The notes under the pieces are model-generated. The model worked only from the letters and a program-made list of their open reading frames with translations, was not told the DNA's origin and did no database searches. Below are positions 21,901-33,000 of a stretch of DNA of 64,000 nt, piece after piece (position 1 is the first letter of the stretch; the number at the start of each line of letters is the position of its first letter). The DNA lies in contig OX393569.1 in the NCBI GenBank assembly GCA_947652115.1, forward strand, positions 1,803,315 through 1,867,314. Reading direction: 5' to 3'. The translations under genes and the position numbers were made by a program. This DNA is from Blastomussa wellsi (taxonomy: Eukaryota; Cnidaria; Anthozoa; Scleractinia; Plerogyridae).

Positions 21901-24900
21901 CAGAAAAATAAATAAAACGTAGAGCTCGTTTTTGCAGCTTGAGAAGCTTATCAAGATATGATTTACACGCCTGGCCCCAAACGATCAGTCCATAGGTCAA
22001 ATAAGGCGCAACAAGAGATCTATAGATATTTATAAGAGTGTGTTTTGGAACAAAATGCTGTAGTTTAGATATTAGACCTATGGTTCGACTAATTTTAATT
22101 GCTATATGATCAATATGATGTTTCCAAGTTAAATGACTATCGATTAGTATCCCAAGATATTTTATAAATTCCTTACATTCTAACGCTACATTTTTATTCC
22201 GCTCGTTATCAAAGATCATAATTTTGGGTCGATAGGTAAATTTTCTTTGAGCAGGAGAAAATATGACGAAGTTTGATTTTTTTATATTCAGGGTCAATTT
22301 ATTTGCCGTTAACCAATCATACAATTTGCAGAGCTCCTGGTTTACAATTAACTCCAATGACCTAAGATTTTTGTCAGCATATAGGATATTCGTGTCGTCA
22401 GCAAACAAAAAAAAAACTTAAGCTTTTCAGAGCATTCTTGAATATCGTTAATATAGATTAGGAAAAGTAGTGGGCCTAAGACGGAGCCTTGCGGTACTCC
22501 ATAAGTAATATCATTTCGAGCAGATATATATGAATCAATTTGAGTTGTTTGAGTTCGGCCTTGTAGATAAGAAGAAAACCATTTATTGATGACACCACGG
22601 AAACCATAGTGATCTAACTTGTGTAATAGAATTTTATGATCTACCGTGTCAAAAGCTTTCTTTAGGTCAATAAAAACTCCACACGAAAATAGGCGTTTGT
22701 CCATGTTTGTCTGTATGGTGCTGTAGAGCTCCTCAATAAACCTCCAATGACTACTCAAAATTTTAACCCTCCAGGAATGCATTTCTGATTTCTATCTTGT
22801 TTGCAGAGTACAGATGTGCATTAGGTTAAAGACATTTTGTTCCAGATAACACCAATCTTCCCCATTCAAAGCCATCCTTGCTTTTCAGTTCCTTTGGTGT
22901 GTGACTACCTTTGAAAACTAACTTCAAGGTTTCCTTTGATTTGAAGGCAATTTTACACATTATCAACGATGGTGTCATTTGTGGCATACCAGGACGAAAA
23001 ACTGTAGGTCCTGTCTCCTGCATCTTCAGTGTTACAGTACGCAGGGGACGTCAAAGAACCCACGTACTTCTCACAAAGAGTAGGGAATTAGGTTCCCAGT
23101 GTTGTGGTCTGGCCTTGTTTTACAAAAACCCCACTGCACCTTTTCCCTTGGACAAACTTGTCCAAGGTATGAGCGATCGACGTGACTGAGCCCTATTAAG
23201 GAAAATTTTATTTTAAAAAATTGATTATATATTTTAAACCTTCACATCTGCTGCCTTGAGGTTAGGTCTTTTGCGCTGAGCTTTGGGTCCAAATGTTGTT
23301 TCAAAACCTTCTGTATCTAAAATGTGCACCCTGGCAGACTGAGCCCTGTCATTTAGAAGAGACAACGGCAGTTTACTTTGTCTCATCACAACCTGTTAGA
23401 GATGGAAATAATACTCAAATTAATACTAACCTCTTACTAACTGAGTGCTAGGGCCGTACTGGCGAGTGTTGGCCAAGGTCGTAACAGTACAGATCGAGCA
23501 TAGCGAGGTCCGTACAAAAACGCCCAAGAGCCAATATTCCCCAGTTCGGCTCGAGCAAGCTAGGCTAGTAAGTAGTTTATTATATGGCAATTGGGACATG
23601 CATGCTTGTTAAAAACTGACGCACTTTCAGTGACTTGAATTCGAAGGCTTTCAGTCGTAACATGTTTGATGCCATGAACAACTCAGAAAGAACAAGCTAG
23701 CACAATTTTTAAATCCTTTCTTTAAAAATTAGAGTATATATGTTTTCTTTCCGCAATTCTAGTTGCAAATTTTAAATTATCCAACTTTAGAAAAAAAAAA
23801 CAGTCGGCTACAGTTGAATACAACTCAGTCTTTAGAAATTATCATCAGTTTTCTCACCAGAAAGTCAACATTATTGACAGACATCAAAAGCAATGACTGT
23901 CATCTTTTCTCTCCTCTGCTCTCTCTCCATCCCTTCAATGTTATTATTTTTTAATAAAGTCTTAACTAATTACGTGGTGCAAAAGGGCTCAATTTTTAAT
24001 TTACCCGGTTTCATTATTATAGTCTTATATGTAAACAACAAAATAAAAGTAATTATTAATTAATAATACCTTATATGGATCATTGAGCACTTTTCCCATC
24101 TCATCTTGAAATGATTGCAAAGCATTCTGTGATATCACCCTAGTGTTTCCTGTTGGTTTACATTTAGAGAAAATATGATAATAAATTATTGTAGAAACGC
24201 CTTTCTACCAGTTATCTATTGAATCAATTTCTGTTAGCACTAGTTCAAAAAAGTTTTGAAAACTTTTGAGATGCATTAATATACGTCTAGGTTTTTGACT
24301 GGCTGACTCCCGATGAATAACTTAAATTTAAACAATACATGTAAAAAAGAAAATAAGTTAATATTGTAAAACATGATAACAAGTCCTTCCCAGCTCCACA
24401 AACATGTTGGTTTCTTTGAAACACTGCCCTTAAAATTTGATAGTAAATTTTGAGGTTCTCACCAAACCATTTTCTGTTTGGAGCAACTCTGGCAATTTCT
24501 CCTGAGGCAACAGACTTCTGGAATGGAGCGGGTTTCACTATTTTCCCTTTCTTATTCCTGAGAAAGGATAAAAGGAAAAGAAAAGAAAATCAGACGTAAT
24601 TCAGGAAACAAAAAATCTTAAGACTTGGACAGTTTAAGCTCTCATTCCATAGGCTTTCCTGCCATGCTCAATCAACTTAATTCGCTTGTGGTAATATTTC
24701 ATCAATTACATCAATTCTGGCATTCATAACCTGTCTCGATCTTCTCCATCCTTAACCATCCTTGTTTCTTTTTGGTTTAGTATCACCTCTTTGTTGTTTT
24801 TCTTCCTTAGTAAAGTAAGTAGTAAAGTCCAATAATTACATTCTATACACCAATTTGGTGTTCCCATAAATCTATAAGGTCATATCGCTGAGGCTTTTTT

Positions 24901-25747
24901 TCCTGACATTTTTTTTCCAGTCATGTATAATTGGTCATTTTCACACTAGAGACGAACAAATCGTCTGGACGGACAAATCGTCTGACGATTTGTTCATCTT
25001 TGTTCATCTGATGTGAATTTAGGTCGTACTTTAGTCAACCTGTTCATCTGGATGGACAAATCGTCTTCTAAAAATCGTCTTCATGGACGGACAAACAGAT
25101 GGACAATTCAAACTTTTTGTTTGTGTTAAAATTTGTTCGTCCCGTTTACACACTAAGACGACTTGTCCGTCTGAGACGATTTGTCCGTCCAGACGATTTG
25201 TTTGTCTCTAGTGTGAAAACGGCCATTATTACTAACAGTCATACCTCACAGCTTTTCCACCTGATTTGTACATCTTGAGTCTATTGACTGTTGCCTTGTC
25301 TCGCATGTTTGAACCAGCCGCTGGTTTTGGACGGTCTGAACTCAGTAAGAAAATAATGCATGATAAAAATGTTCATGTATTTATTGCAGAAGTTACATGT
25401 CCAATAAATTGTCGATGGAAGTAGTTACTGTTATTGTGGCATGGTGACAGAGATGACTACCTAAACCAAAAACGAGCAATTGACAAGTTCATACACCTGA
25501 AGTTGAGAATTCCAAGTTTTAGAAAGGGGCAGCTAACAAAATATTAAGTCATTTTTCACTTTTCAGTGTTGCCATGAAATGGAAAGATCTAATTCCTATA
25601 TCTGGAAGTATAAGTATAAAGCTTTCATTATTATATTTTTAATAAAATTTCGTAAAACTAAAACTAAGCTTGTTTACCTGGATTCATGCTACTATTTGAC
25701 TTCTTAGCCGATTTCTCTGGTCCTGATCTTTTCCTTGTCTTTGCCAT
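9570..25747 (-). CDS. GNL2: GNL2/Nog2 nucleolar GTP-binding protein, 21 exons
   Basis: Exons in transcript order: 25747-25678, 25335-25245, 24557-24463, 24149-24070, 23392-23240, 21190-21160, 20547-20493, 20227-20161, 19959-19930, 19563-19435, 18721-18608, 18038-18013, 17380-17278, 16955-16851, 16174-16016, 15481-15389, 14191-13611, 13136-12853, 11692-11522, 11273-11197, 9707-9570. All phases join, giving 883 aa; human GNL2 is 731 aa. The GTPase domain is circularly permuted as in the family: DAR at about 227, NKCD (G4) at 257, GYPNVGKSS (G1) at 319, DCPG (G3) at 363. The C-terminus keeps the conserved GVRYYE (about 850) and a basic tail. The extra length is an acidic, low-complexity stretch from the two large exons 17 and 18. 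Nog2 proteins act in nuclear 60S ribosome maturation. Exon 19 (11692-11522) is the least certain, since its product does not obviously match the human protein; a tighter acceptor inside it is possible. Confidence 0.92.
9945..10193. mobile_element. Penelope-like terminal repeats, head-to-head palindrome with hammerhead-like cores
   Basis: Two nearly identical arms of about 100 bp meet at GTCGGACGTCGCTCCGAC (about 10085-10101). Each arm runs CGACGAAGGGCTAACGCTCG, AAACGTCAGCTCTTGAATC, CTTTACGGTGGCCAATTGAC, then TTGATAAAACCAAATTAT. The left arm extends further, to GAGGGGGTAAGTTTCTAAAG. The right arm lacks TTAT in the GACATTATCAACC word. It lies in GNL2 intron 20. No protein-coding part remains. 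Confidence 0.6.
10450..10760 (+). repeat. tRNA-like SINE fragment, weak
   Basis: GAGGCGAGCGTGGCCTAGTG then GTCAGGGCGCTGGTGG resembles an RNA polymerase III box A head of a SINE. What follows does not match the other SINE copies, so the extent is uncertain. Confidence 0.35.
10939..11200. mobile_element. hAT-like fold-back MITE at GNL2 intron 20 donor
   Basis: A 244-bp element (10948-11191) begins CATTCTCGACCCC and ends GGGGACAAGAATG. Inside, TTGGTCAGCACCAAGAATCG recurs in inverted form, and a short hairpin AAGTCCGC...GCGGACTT-like sequence is present. It is flanked by the direct repeat TTACCTTG (10940-10947 and 11193-11200), an 8-bp target duplication typical of hAT transposons. A second copy lies at 8293-8532 and a split copy at 58131-59595. 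The right-hand duplication contains the GNL2 exon 20 donor, read on the minus strand as CAAG|GTAA. Confidence 0.85.
12030..12340 (+). mobile_element. 3' end of a non-LTR retrotransposon
   Basis: The end GCCTAGATTAGCTTTTGCTA, then AATAAAG and a (TTG)n tail at about 12310-12330, resembles the 3' end of the reverse-transcriptase element at 21220-22777, which on the minus strand has CCTAGATTAGCTAGCTACC. It lies antisense in GNL2 intron 18 and has no coding part. Confidence 0.55.
15165..15267. mobile_element. Short MITE with CTGACTCG ends, GNL2 intron 16
   Basis: An 87-bp element at 15173-15259 with ends GCTGACTCGTGCCCAGTCGT and AGAGTCAG, flanked by CGGTGACC (15165-15172 and 15260-15267). It is the same family as 28582-28713 and 35953-36012. 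Confidence 0.65.
17458..17577 (+). repeat. Tandem repeat, about six 20-bp units
   Basis: Units close to ACTGATACAGTGACATTAAT, some missing the A or G of CAGTG, repeat about six times. They lie in GNL2 intron 12, just after exon 13 in plus-strand coordinates. Confidence 0.85.
17780..17949. mobile_element. Fold-back MITE with GGGCGCGTTCGTTTGGGA ends
   Basis: The left end AGGGCGCGTTCGTTTGGGAT pairs with the right end ATCCCAAATGAACACACCCT, and the inner arms carry GGAATAAGAA and TTCTTATTCC. It is about 170 bp and non-coding, in GNL2 intron 12 near the 26-nt exon. Confidence 0.75.
18815..19050 (+). repeat. Dispersed repeat family, copy 1
   Basis: Words such as AAATTTGAAAAATTTAGGCT and CCGTGACCGAGCTCCTTTA recur at 52290-52520, and weaker relatives occur at 16520-16630 and 22830-22990. 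I do not recognise the family. Confidence 0.5.
19575..19655 (+). repeat. GAT/GAC microsatellite
   Basis: The stretch consists of GATGAT, GACGACAACAACAA and GATGATGATGATGAT runs. It lies in GNL2 intron 9. Confidence 0.8.
21213..22784 (-). mobile_element. 5'-truncated non-LTR retrotransposon with reverse transcriptase, broken
   Basis: On the minus strand two overlapping frames encode a reverse transcriptase: 22782-22348 with [14 protein letters not shown] and [20 protein letters not shown], and 22408-21500 with [11 protein letters not shown] and a following thumb-like region. A run of about ten A/T bases near 22405-22417 explains the frame break, so the copy is dead. The motifs fit the Jockey/CR1/L2 group. 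The tail, read on the minus strand, ends in an A-rich stretch at about 21221-21245. TGCATTT occurs at 21213-21219 and 22778-22784 and may be the target duplication. It lies in GNL2 intron 5, in the same sense as the gene. Confidence 0.85.
24932..25226. mobile_element. Fold-back element packed with GACGATTTGTCCGTC words, copy A
   Basis: The ends TTTTCACACTAGAGACGAAC and its mirror GTTTGTCTCTAGTGTGAAAA enclose many direct and inverted words near GACGAACAAATCGTC. The copy in GNL2 intron 2 is about 295 bp. A second copy is at 39941-40198. Confidence 0.75.
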
Positions 25748-27010
25748 GCTGAGAAGGGATACAGCTTGAATGTTGTTTCCTATATATTGCAACGCCAAAG
25801 GCTAGAAATAACACCAAGTTGATTTATCTACTCGTCAGTAAAGCACTTCGTCCGCCATATTGCCCACGTGCGAACTGGAAACTAACATCCACTCTTGGGA
25901 GAGGGGCTGGGAGAAGGGGAGAGGGGTCATCCCTGAGTTTTTGAAGTCACGTGGTTTCTGAAACGAGGGATGACTTTACCCCTCTCCCAAGAGTACGTTA
26001 GCACGAGTGGCGGTTGGTGTTTGAGACTTTTTGCTTCTTTTGTTGTTGTCTATTTTTCATATAACCAATCTCGACGTGATCTTTCATGCCGTGGTGTCCG
26101 TAGCCTGTGAACAGGCTCTTGGCCAAATAAAAAATAGGCGGAGTGAAACGAGCGCGCGGCGTGTAGTCTTGTAATTTCCTCTTCCCCAAGACACGCTCGA
26201 CTATATTGTTCCTCCCAAAGGCCCACCTGGGAGCCTGTTTACAGACTGTGGTATCCGTTTATCAATTGGCCAGCTCCCTGCGCCACTCCAAACCCCTGGG
26301 GGAGGGGTTACTCCCCTATATTAGGTATATAGGTATGTGCCGCCCTAAAGGGTATGGTTTTTGAGCCGCTTTGGTCTGAAAACGGGTATAGATTTTGGCT
26401 TTTATGGCCTGAAATTGGGTATGGTTTTTGGGGGTACATTTACTAAAGCTTATAAACATATTATTCTTCTCAGTAACTTCTGGGACGAATAACTGATGAG
26501 AGAGAAGGAGAAATAGATAAAATATATCATTCCAGCTAAATTTGACCTAGCGGGTGTATATTCTCAAGGTCGGGTATGAAAACGGGTATGGATTTTTGAG
26601 GCCAGGTCTGAAAATAGGTGTGGAGAATAGCATGCATTGGTCTGAAATAGTGTCTGGATTTGGCGATCCGGGCGGCACCCCCCTACCAAAAATTACAAGG
26701 AGTACCCCTCCCCCCGGGCTCCAAAATGGCCTCTACAGTGACAATGCTATGTTAGCGACCCGTTAGCATCTACCTTTTCCCCTTCCTTCTCTTTTAGCGA
26801 GCGAAGCCCCGCTGTCCACGTTAATGTTTCTCGCAGATCTGGCACAATGCCACAATAAAATGTAGGATGTAGCTACATGCGTAACTGCACATCTGCGCTA
26901 TTAAGTTACGGTCACTGATTGACACTGCTCCGTGTGAAGACTGGTTGAAAGTTTTTTCTTGAATTATCGCCCGTTATTTCTCAAATTGTTCTCGGAAAAA
27001 GTTTCAAATT
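25748..27010. other. Intergenic, between divergent GNL2 and the collagen-like gene
   Basis: The stretch should hold the promoters of both genes, but I recognise no TATA box or other core element. It contains a fold-back repeat at about 26100-26255 (ends GTAGCCTGTGAACAGGCTC and GAGCCTGTTTACAG) and a degenerate repeat at about 26290-26720 with phrases such as GGGTATGGTTTTTG. No coding exon is evident. Confidence 0.5.
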
Positions 27011-30000
27011 ATGAAGACAAAAGCGTTTTTGTGGAGTCTTCTTTTAGTTTTGCTATCGTTTGAGATTGAGGAGGGGACGGCGCAAAAACTACCAGAGTCA
27101 AAGAAATCAATGAACAAAGATCACTTAGCTATAGACCAGGTGAGTGAGTCATATCTCAATGTCTGCTTTGAAAATTTTGCTCCCTCAGCAAAACGTTGTT
27201 TCTGACCAAACGCAAGTTCTTTTGCTTACTTTCAAGCATAATTCCAGTAACGTATTAAACGTCGTTTACTACTGAAGCAATAAAATCAAACCCTCTTCTC
27301 TCTCCCAGAAACACATTTTCAAGGCGCCAAGACACGTACCTCAGCAATGTTGCTGATTGTAATTATTTGCTTTTTTCCTCTCTCTATCTTCTTTAATTTT
27401 CTGCTCATTCCATGCATTTTATTAGACTAGCCCGTGCTTGTTCTATAAAAACTGCATGGAAGGAATTTGATCTCAAGGAGAATCATTTTATCTCTGGCAG
27501 TTATCGGTACTCACGAGGCTTTCTTGGGATTCTTGAACTTGAACTGGGTAACCATATAGTGGGATAAAAAAAGGGAATTTTAATCTCGAGGCACAGATGG
27601 TACCTTCGGACTAGGGGGATTGGGACTTTCCTACCCGAAACCGGAATGAGTGAGCATTGAACGGGTATGTACAAACGCCTAGAAATTGCATTTAAAAAGC
27701 AAGACGCTCGCAATTCGCACTCTTATTGAAACTTTTACAATTCAAAAGTAGTTCGCCGACTCAAACTTATAAGTGCGTTGAAGGTCAGTTGACCTCGTGG
27801 CACACGAAGAGCACGTAATGAAAATCCGATTAAACAATCTAAAGCTATCATTTCATCTGAATGCCAGCTTGACACAGACAGTTGGTTTTGTTTGTAAGTT
27901 TTCTTCCAACTGCTGTTACCCGAATTCTGAGCGTTTTGCCCGAAAAAATGTCAACAATTTACAAAACTTTGGGGAGGGGGGTGCTGCAGCCTCCCTCTAC
28001 CCCGCGGCTGGTAGGCCTATGTCTCGAGGGTTTCATTTTGTTAAGAAGTGATCGAAATCCTTCCATGGGCTTTTCTTTGTTATTAGGTCTGTATGGGAAT
28101 AGCAGGGCGAAAGAAAATAACTTGAAATATAATGGGAATAATTATGTTCCACGAAACGACTGAATTCATTTGATCTGCTTGCAGACTTGCCCTTGTCAGT
28201 GCAGTAATGGACAAAACGGACACAATGGGGCTCCTGGAAGGGACGGGAGGGACGGGAAAGATGGCAAAGATGGTGCAAAGGTCAAGTATTATAACTTATT
28301 ATCCTTAATTACTGTAACGAAGACGTGGAAAAAGATCATGCAAAGGCTACGTAGACTTTCGATTCGATGGCGTCGACAAAGACGCATACATCTTGCTTGG
28401 TAGCTGACTTAATCCGATAACCTTTCAGAAATAAATTGCGACAAAAATTGAAAAGCACAACTTTTGTTTAATGCACGAAACAACATTTCTTGAAAGTTGC
28501 TTTAAAAAATTACTTCTGTTTCATAACTGATCAAAAAACTATTTGCTGCAACCAGTCTTTTCTATTCCATGCACACAGCGACTGACTCGTCCCCAGTCGT
28601 CTCTTATCAGAAAAAATAGCAGGCGCAAGGAACGATGGAAGACTTCTTTCCTCCTTCCCTAAATCCATCGCATCTTGCCCTTTTCGCATAGAAGGAAACT
28701 GGGGACGAGTCAGACAGCAATGTGCGTGTTTATTGATTTTCCAGTGGCGGGACAAGGGGAGGTACCCGTCCCCTCCACCCCCTCCCCCCTCCTTAAAAAG
28801 GTCTGAGTCCGCCACTGGATTCCATGTAATTGTTTTCCTTTCTACCAGCCTGTCTGTATACTTATCTGTCTTCTTTTCAAATTATTTTGTTATCTTCGTT
28901 CATTTATTAATTTGTTATACGATTTCCATAATTCAGGGCGCGCGAGGGCCACAGGGGTATGCCGGGAAAGCGGTATGTCTATAAGTAATGGAGCGTAAAA
29001 ATATAAATTAATTTTACAATATGACACCCTATTCAGCTTATCGACTCATATTGACATTTTCTCACACCCACAGTTTTCCCTTCTTCCCCTCTTCCTAGTG
29101 GTCTATTATTATTTTGACTCACCTAAACTGAAGCAATGCATAAAACAAATAAACTTTTATTTATCTTCAAACCAAAGTATTTTCCATTTACGTAGGGACA
29201 AAAGGGTGAACGCGGCCCACCGGGACTAACCCCCCATGGCGCCATCCAGTTTAGCAACACCGCTGACAAGTGTACAATGGGTATTGCTGGCACAGTTCGT
29301 TACAGTACTACCCAGAATGCATTGCTACTCTGTGATGGCAGTGTTTGGCTGCCTGTGTTGACTGCTGGGAAGGGTCACTTGGCCTACAACCCAGGCCGTC
29401 ACTGTCTGGACATTTTAAATTCAGGTGAGTTTAAAATGAAGCTTATCGGCATATTTTACAAATATTCTGGATTGCTTGCTAGATAAAAAGGTCGACTTTC
29501 CAAGACAACAACACATCAGAAATCGATTCCAGGAGCAAGAGCATTTAAAGTACGAAACTTTATATGAACCACTCGGATGGAAACTTCAGAGTGCCGAAAG
29601 CAGAAAAAAACGAGGGTGTCGAAATCTTGTCATCCATGGGTTGGTCCGTTTAAAAATGGAATGCCGCTCTGCCATATAAATACTGTGCCTTGCAGATTTG
29701 TTTGTCTTGGTTGATTAAGTCTCTTGTAGATCCTATAGAAGCTAGCAGCATTATTCGTTCGCGGCCCTTTGCAGATTTTACTTTTACTTCAGTTCTTTTA
29801 ACTTGGGCACTTGTTACTGCTCAATAACCTTCCTTTTGTTACGAAAATGTTCGTTTTCTTTTTGTTCAGGTCAGAGTCGTGGTAGTGGAATCTACTGGAT
29901 CGATCCCAATGGTGGCTCAACGGATGACTCGTTCCAAGCTTTTTGCGACATGGAGACTGAGAGTGGAGGCTGGACCCTAGTTGCCACAAAAGTTTCTCCA

Positions 30001-33000
30001 GACTTCCTCTTCATCAAAACTGAATTCTCAGCATCGGCCGCGAAAACTAAGTTCACAGATGCTGCGAGTCATATCCACCCTGACATGGGGAACTGGGAAG
30101 AAGTTATGTTCCGCTTTGCTGACGTTAACACCATCCGGGTTATTTACAACCGGAAGGCAGGCGCACAACAAAACGAGAAGAAAGAGTTTGAAGATTACCT
30201 AACAGGAAAATCTTCTCAATTCATGAAGAATGTGTATGGATTTTACAAGTATGACTCAGCAAACAACAGAAGTCCTTCTGATGGTTTTGTCACGATCACT
30301 AAATTGTACTTCTATTCAGACCGTGGTATTTCGGAATTGCACTCTGGTACTGACAAATGGGTCGACATGTGGTACAGTGTTGATGGCTCGGGAAACGACT
30401 ACGTCACTTCCGATGACAGCAAGGCGCGTGGCACCAAGTGCGTCGCTGGCTACTGTTATCTCAACAAACCAATCTGGGTGATGGTACGTTAAAAACAAAA
30501 CTAATGTTTAGATTTTAGATCGAGCCAAATATTCGACAATTACAACTCAGATCCAGCAACTGTGTCGTTCAAACATGCAACTATTTTATTAGTTTCATAC
30601 TTAGATTCTGTAATTATACAAAACTAACGACAGCTGTTAAAAATTACCGTTCTTGGATAACTGTTATAACCTTTTCGGGGACTAAGTAAAGATTCTCTAT
30701 CGCATAAAATAAAACATTTGTTAAAACATTAAATTTGTTGATAAATATTACCACCTTGGCGGACGTATAGTTCAAGTTAAACTAAGATTTATACCATGCC
30801 ATAGTGAATACAGCCAATCGGAATCCAGGAAAGAAGTTTTATATTCCATAATAGTCCACAGAAACAACACAAACGTACGTCTTGTTCTTTGCTAGGGATT
30901 TCTTTTCTTCCATAAAAAAACGCATCGGCAGGCCATGCATGTAATCAATCCTGGAAGTGAAAGTACTTGACTTTATATGGAGGCTTCGCCCTGAACTCCA
31001 AACAATTACTCTTTTACATGCCATTTATATGGACAGGAAAGTGGTGCTCCTACAGTATAAATACTGTATCCGTTTTCAAATCTTGCGAGTCGTCCCTCAG
31101 TTTAAACAAGACGTTCCACCATCTCACACCTATATGGCGCAAAATGCGAATTTATAGCGGAGCTCCAGGGGCACGAAGGGGCGCAAAGCGGAGCCCCATA
31201 ACCATAGGAGAAGGACAATCGTGCATCGGAAATAGGATAACCATGCATTCAAGTTTTCATTGTCGACATGGCCAGTGGCATGGATCGCGGGCGCGTGCGC
31301 CCTACGACGACGACGACGAAGTTGCACAAAAATGGCAGCCATTGGGGTAGCCACTTGCACAAATCCCATAATTCACCTCTTTTACCCTCCGAAATTTTGC
31401 ATAATGATTGTTTGCAATCTCTCCTGGGACATGACATGAAGATGTCCCAAGGGGGGTAGAAGCGGTGTATTATGGTATTGTGCAAGTAGAGAATTGGACA
31501 TCCATGTTATTGTCGAGGTATCCGCTGACCAGTATCACATGACCAGATCGCCGGCTCAGATTTAGATGTCATCGAGGTAACGTGTTTTTTTAAGTTGACC
31601 CCGGGCTCAGGTCCCATTTTTTCTTGTGGCAGCATTTTTTTAATTTTTATGGTCATTCTCAGCGGAAATTCTGCAATTGGAGTTGACGTTTTTAATTATT
31701 CTTATTTATTTCAGAGAAATTATTAAGAACCAGCAAAAATACGGAGTTGGCTGAATCTATATATTACTCTTGCCTTTATCGCATGTTGTCAAGTCAAGCG
31801 TCCTCCATGCAAACCAAAAACGCTTCAAAATCGTATGAAACTAACATCTTATGAAACTAACATTTGAATGTTTTACATAGCATTATCATCAAAAATGAAA
31901 CTTCCCGGGCGACCAGAGCTAGAGAATGACTTCCGTTCGCATTTCGTATTTTTAAAGCACTTTGAGTAGGTTGTTCAGTTTTTTCTTTCTTTCTTCTATT
32001 AAAACAAACAAGGCGTCGAGGCAGCTCGTCGCTTTTTCGCTACCACATGATGGCCCTTTGATTGGCAAATAAAAAAGATAACAGGGTGTGTAGCCTGCGA
32101 ATTGACTCCCTAATGGAAACTTTGCTGGGCGAAGAAACGCACACGGCTTTTCCGATCTCGGCGAGCAGATGCGGCTCGCTCAGCTCACTGTGTTTTTTTT
32201 ATCACCCTGTTTCCCATTAGGTAGCCTGTTCACAGGCTAATACATTTCGTCTACAAAGAACTCATGAGAATGCATGTGTTATTGATCATGCTCCGAAAGA
32301 GACATTTCACGTTTCCAAAATTACGACAACGACATTCCGACGGCAACATGGTACCATGATCCGTTCGAAATTGCGACATTAAAAAGCTTTGAAATTCGGA
32401 CGGGGACATGAAGACCCCCCCCCCCCCCTAACAGGGCCTCACCAGTTATTCTGGAATAGCGAGAACAAACACTCCAGTAGCAAACTATAGCACTTTAATC
32501 TATTTAGCTCAATGACGATGATGAATGACGTCAGCAAAAAAAATTAACTAATTTTGCATTTGATAAAATTCGTGTTCACTGCAGGTCCGAACAGTGATTC
32601 TCAACTACCGCGAACGCTTGTTCATCGGATTGTATAGGGTTTTATATGTTACACAGGTTCACACAGTGTTACACTATCGAAATCTGTCGCATATCAAACC
32701 GTGCAACTTTTTTTGCTTTATCACAATACTACGTAAAACACTACATGACACCGCGTTAAAAAAAAACAAAGTAATAAACGGATGCAGAGGCGGAAAATAA
32801 CTGGAACGGTTGCTCACAATGGTTATTTACAAAATAAAGCATTAAGCTGTTATGTTATGGCACTTAAAACATTCATTAATGGGTTTCGCCGGTTACTTTT
32901 ATCTTGCAAATAATCCAATACTTGAATCCGTGTTTTAAGTGAAAATAAAAAACCGAGTGATTTGGCTTGCTCCTTTGCAGTATTGGAAGACCGGCGACTT

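Noticed and set aside
28531..28815. Open frame of 94 codons on the minus strand
   Set aside because: It runs through a fold-back MITE and a G-rich run in an intron and has no motif.
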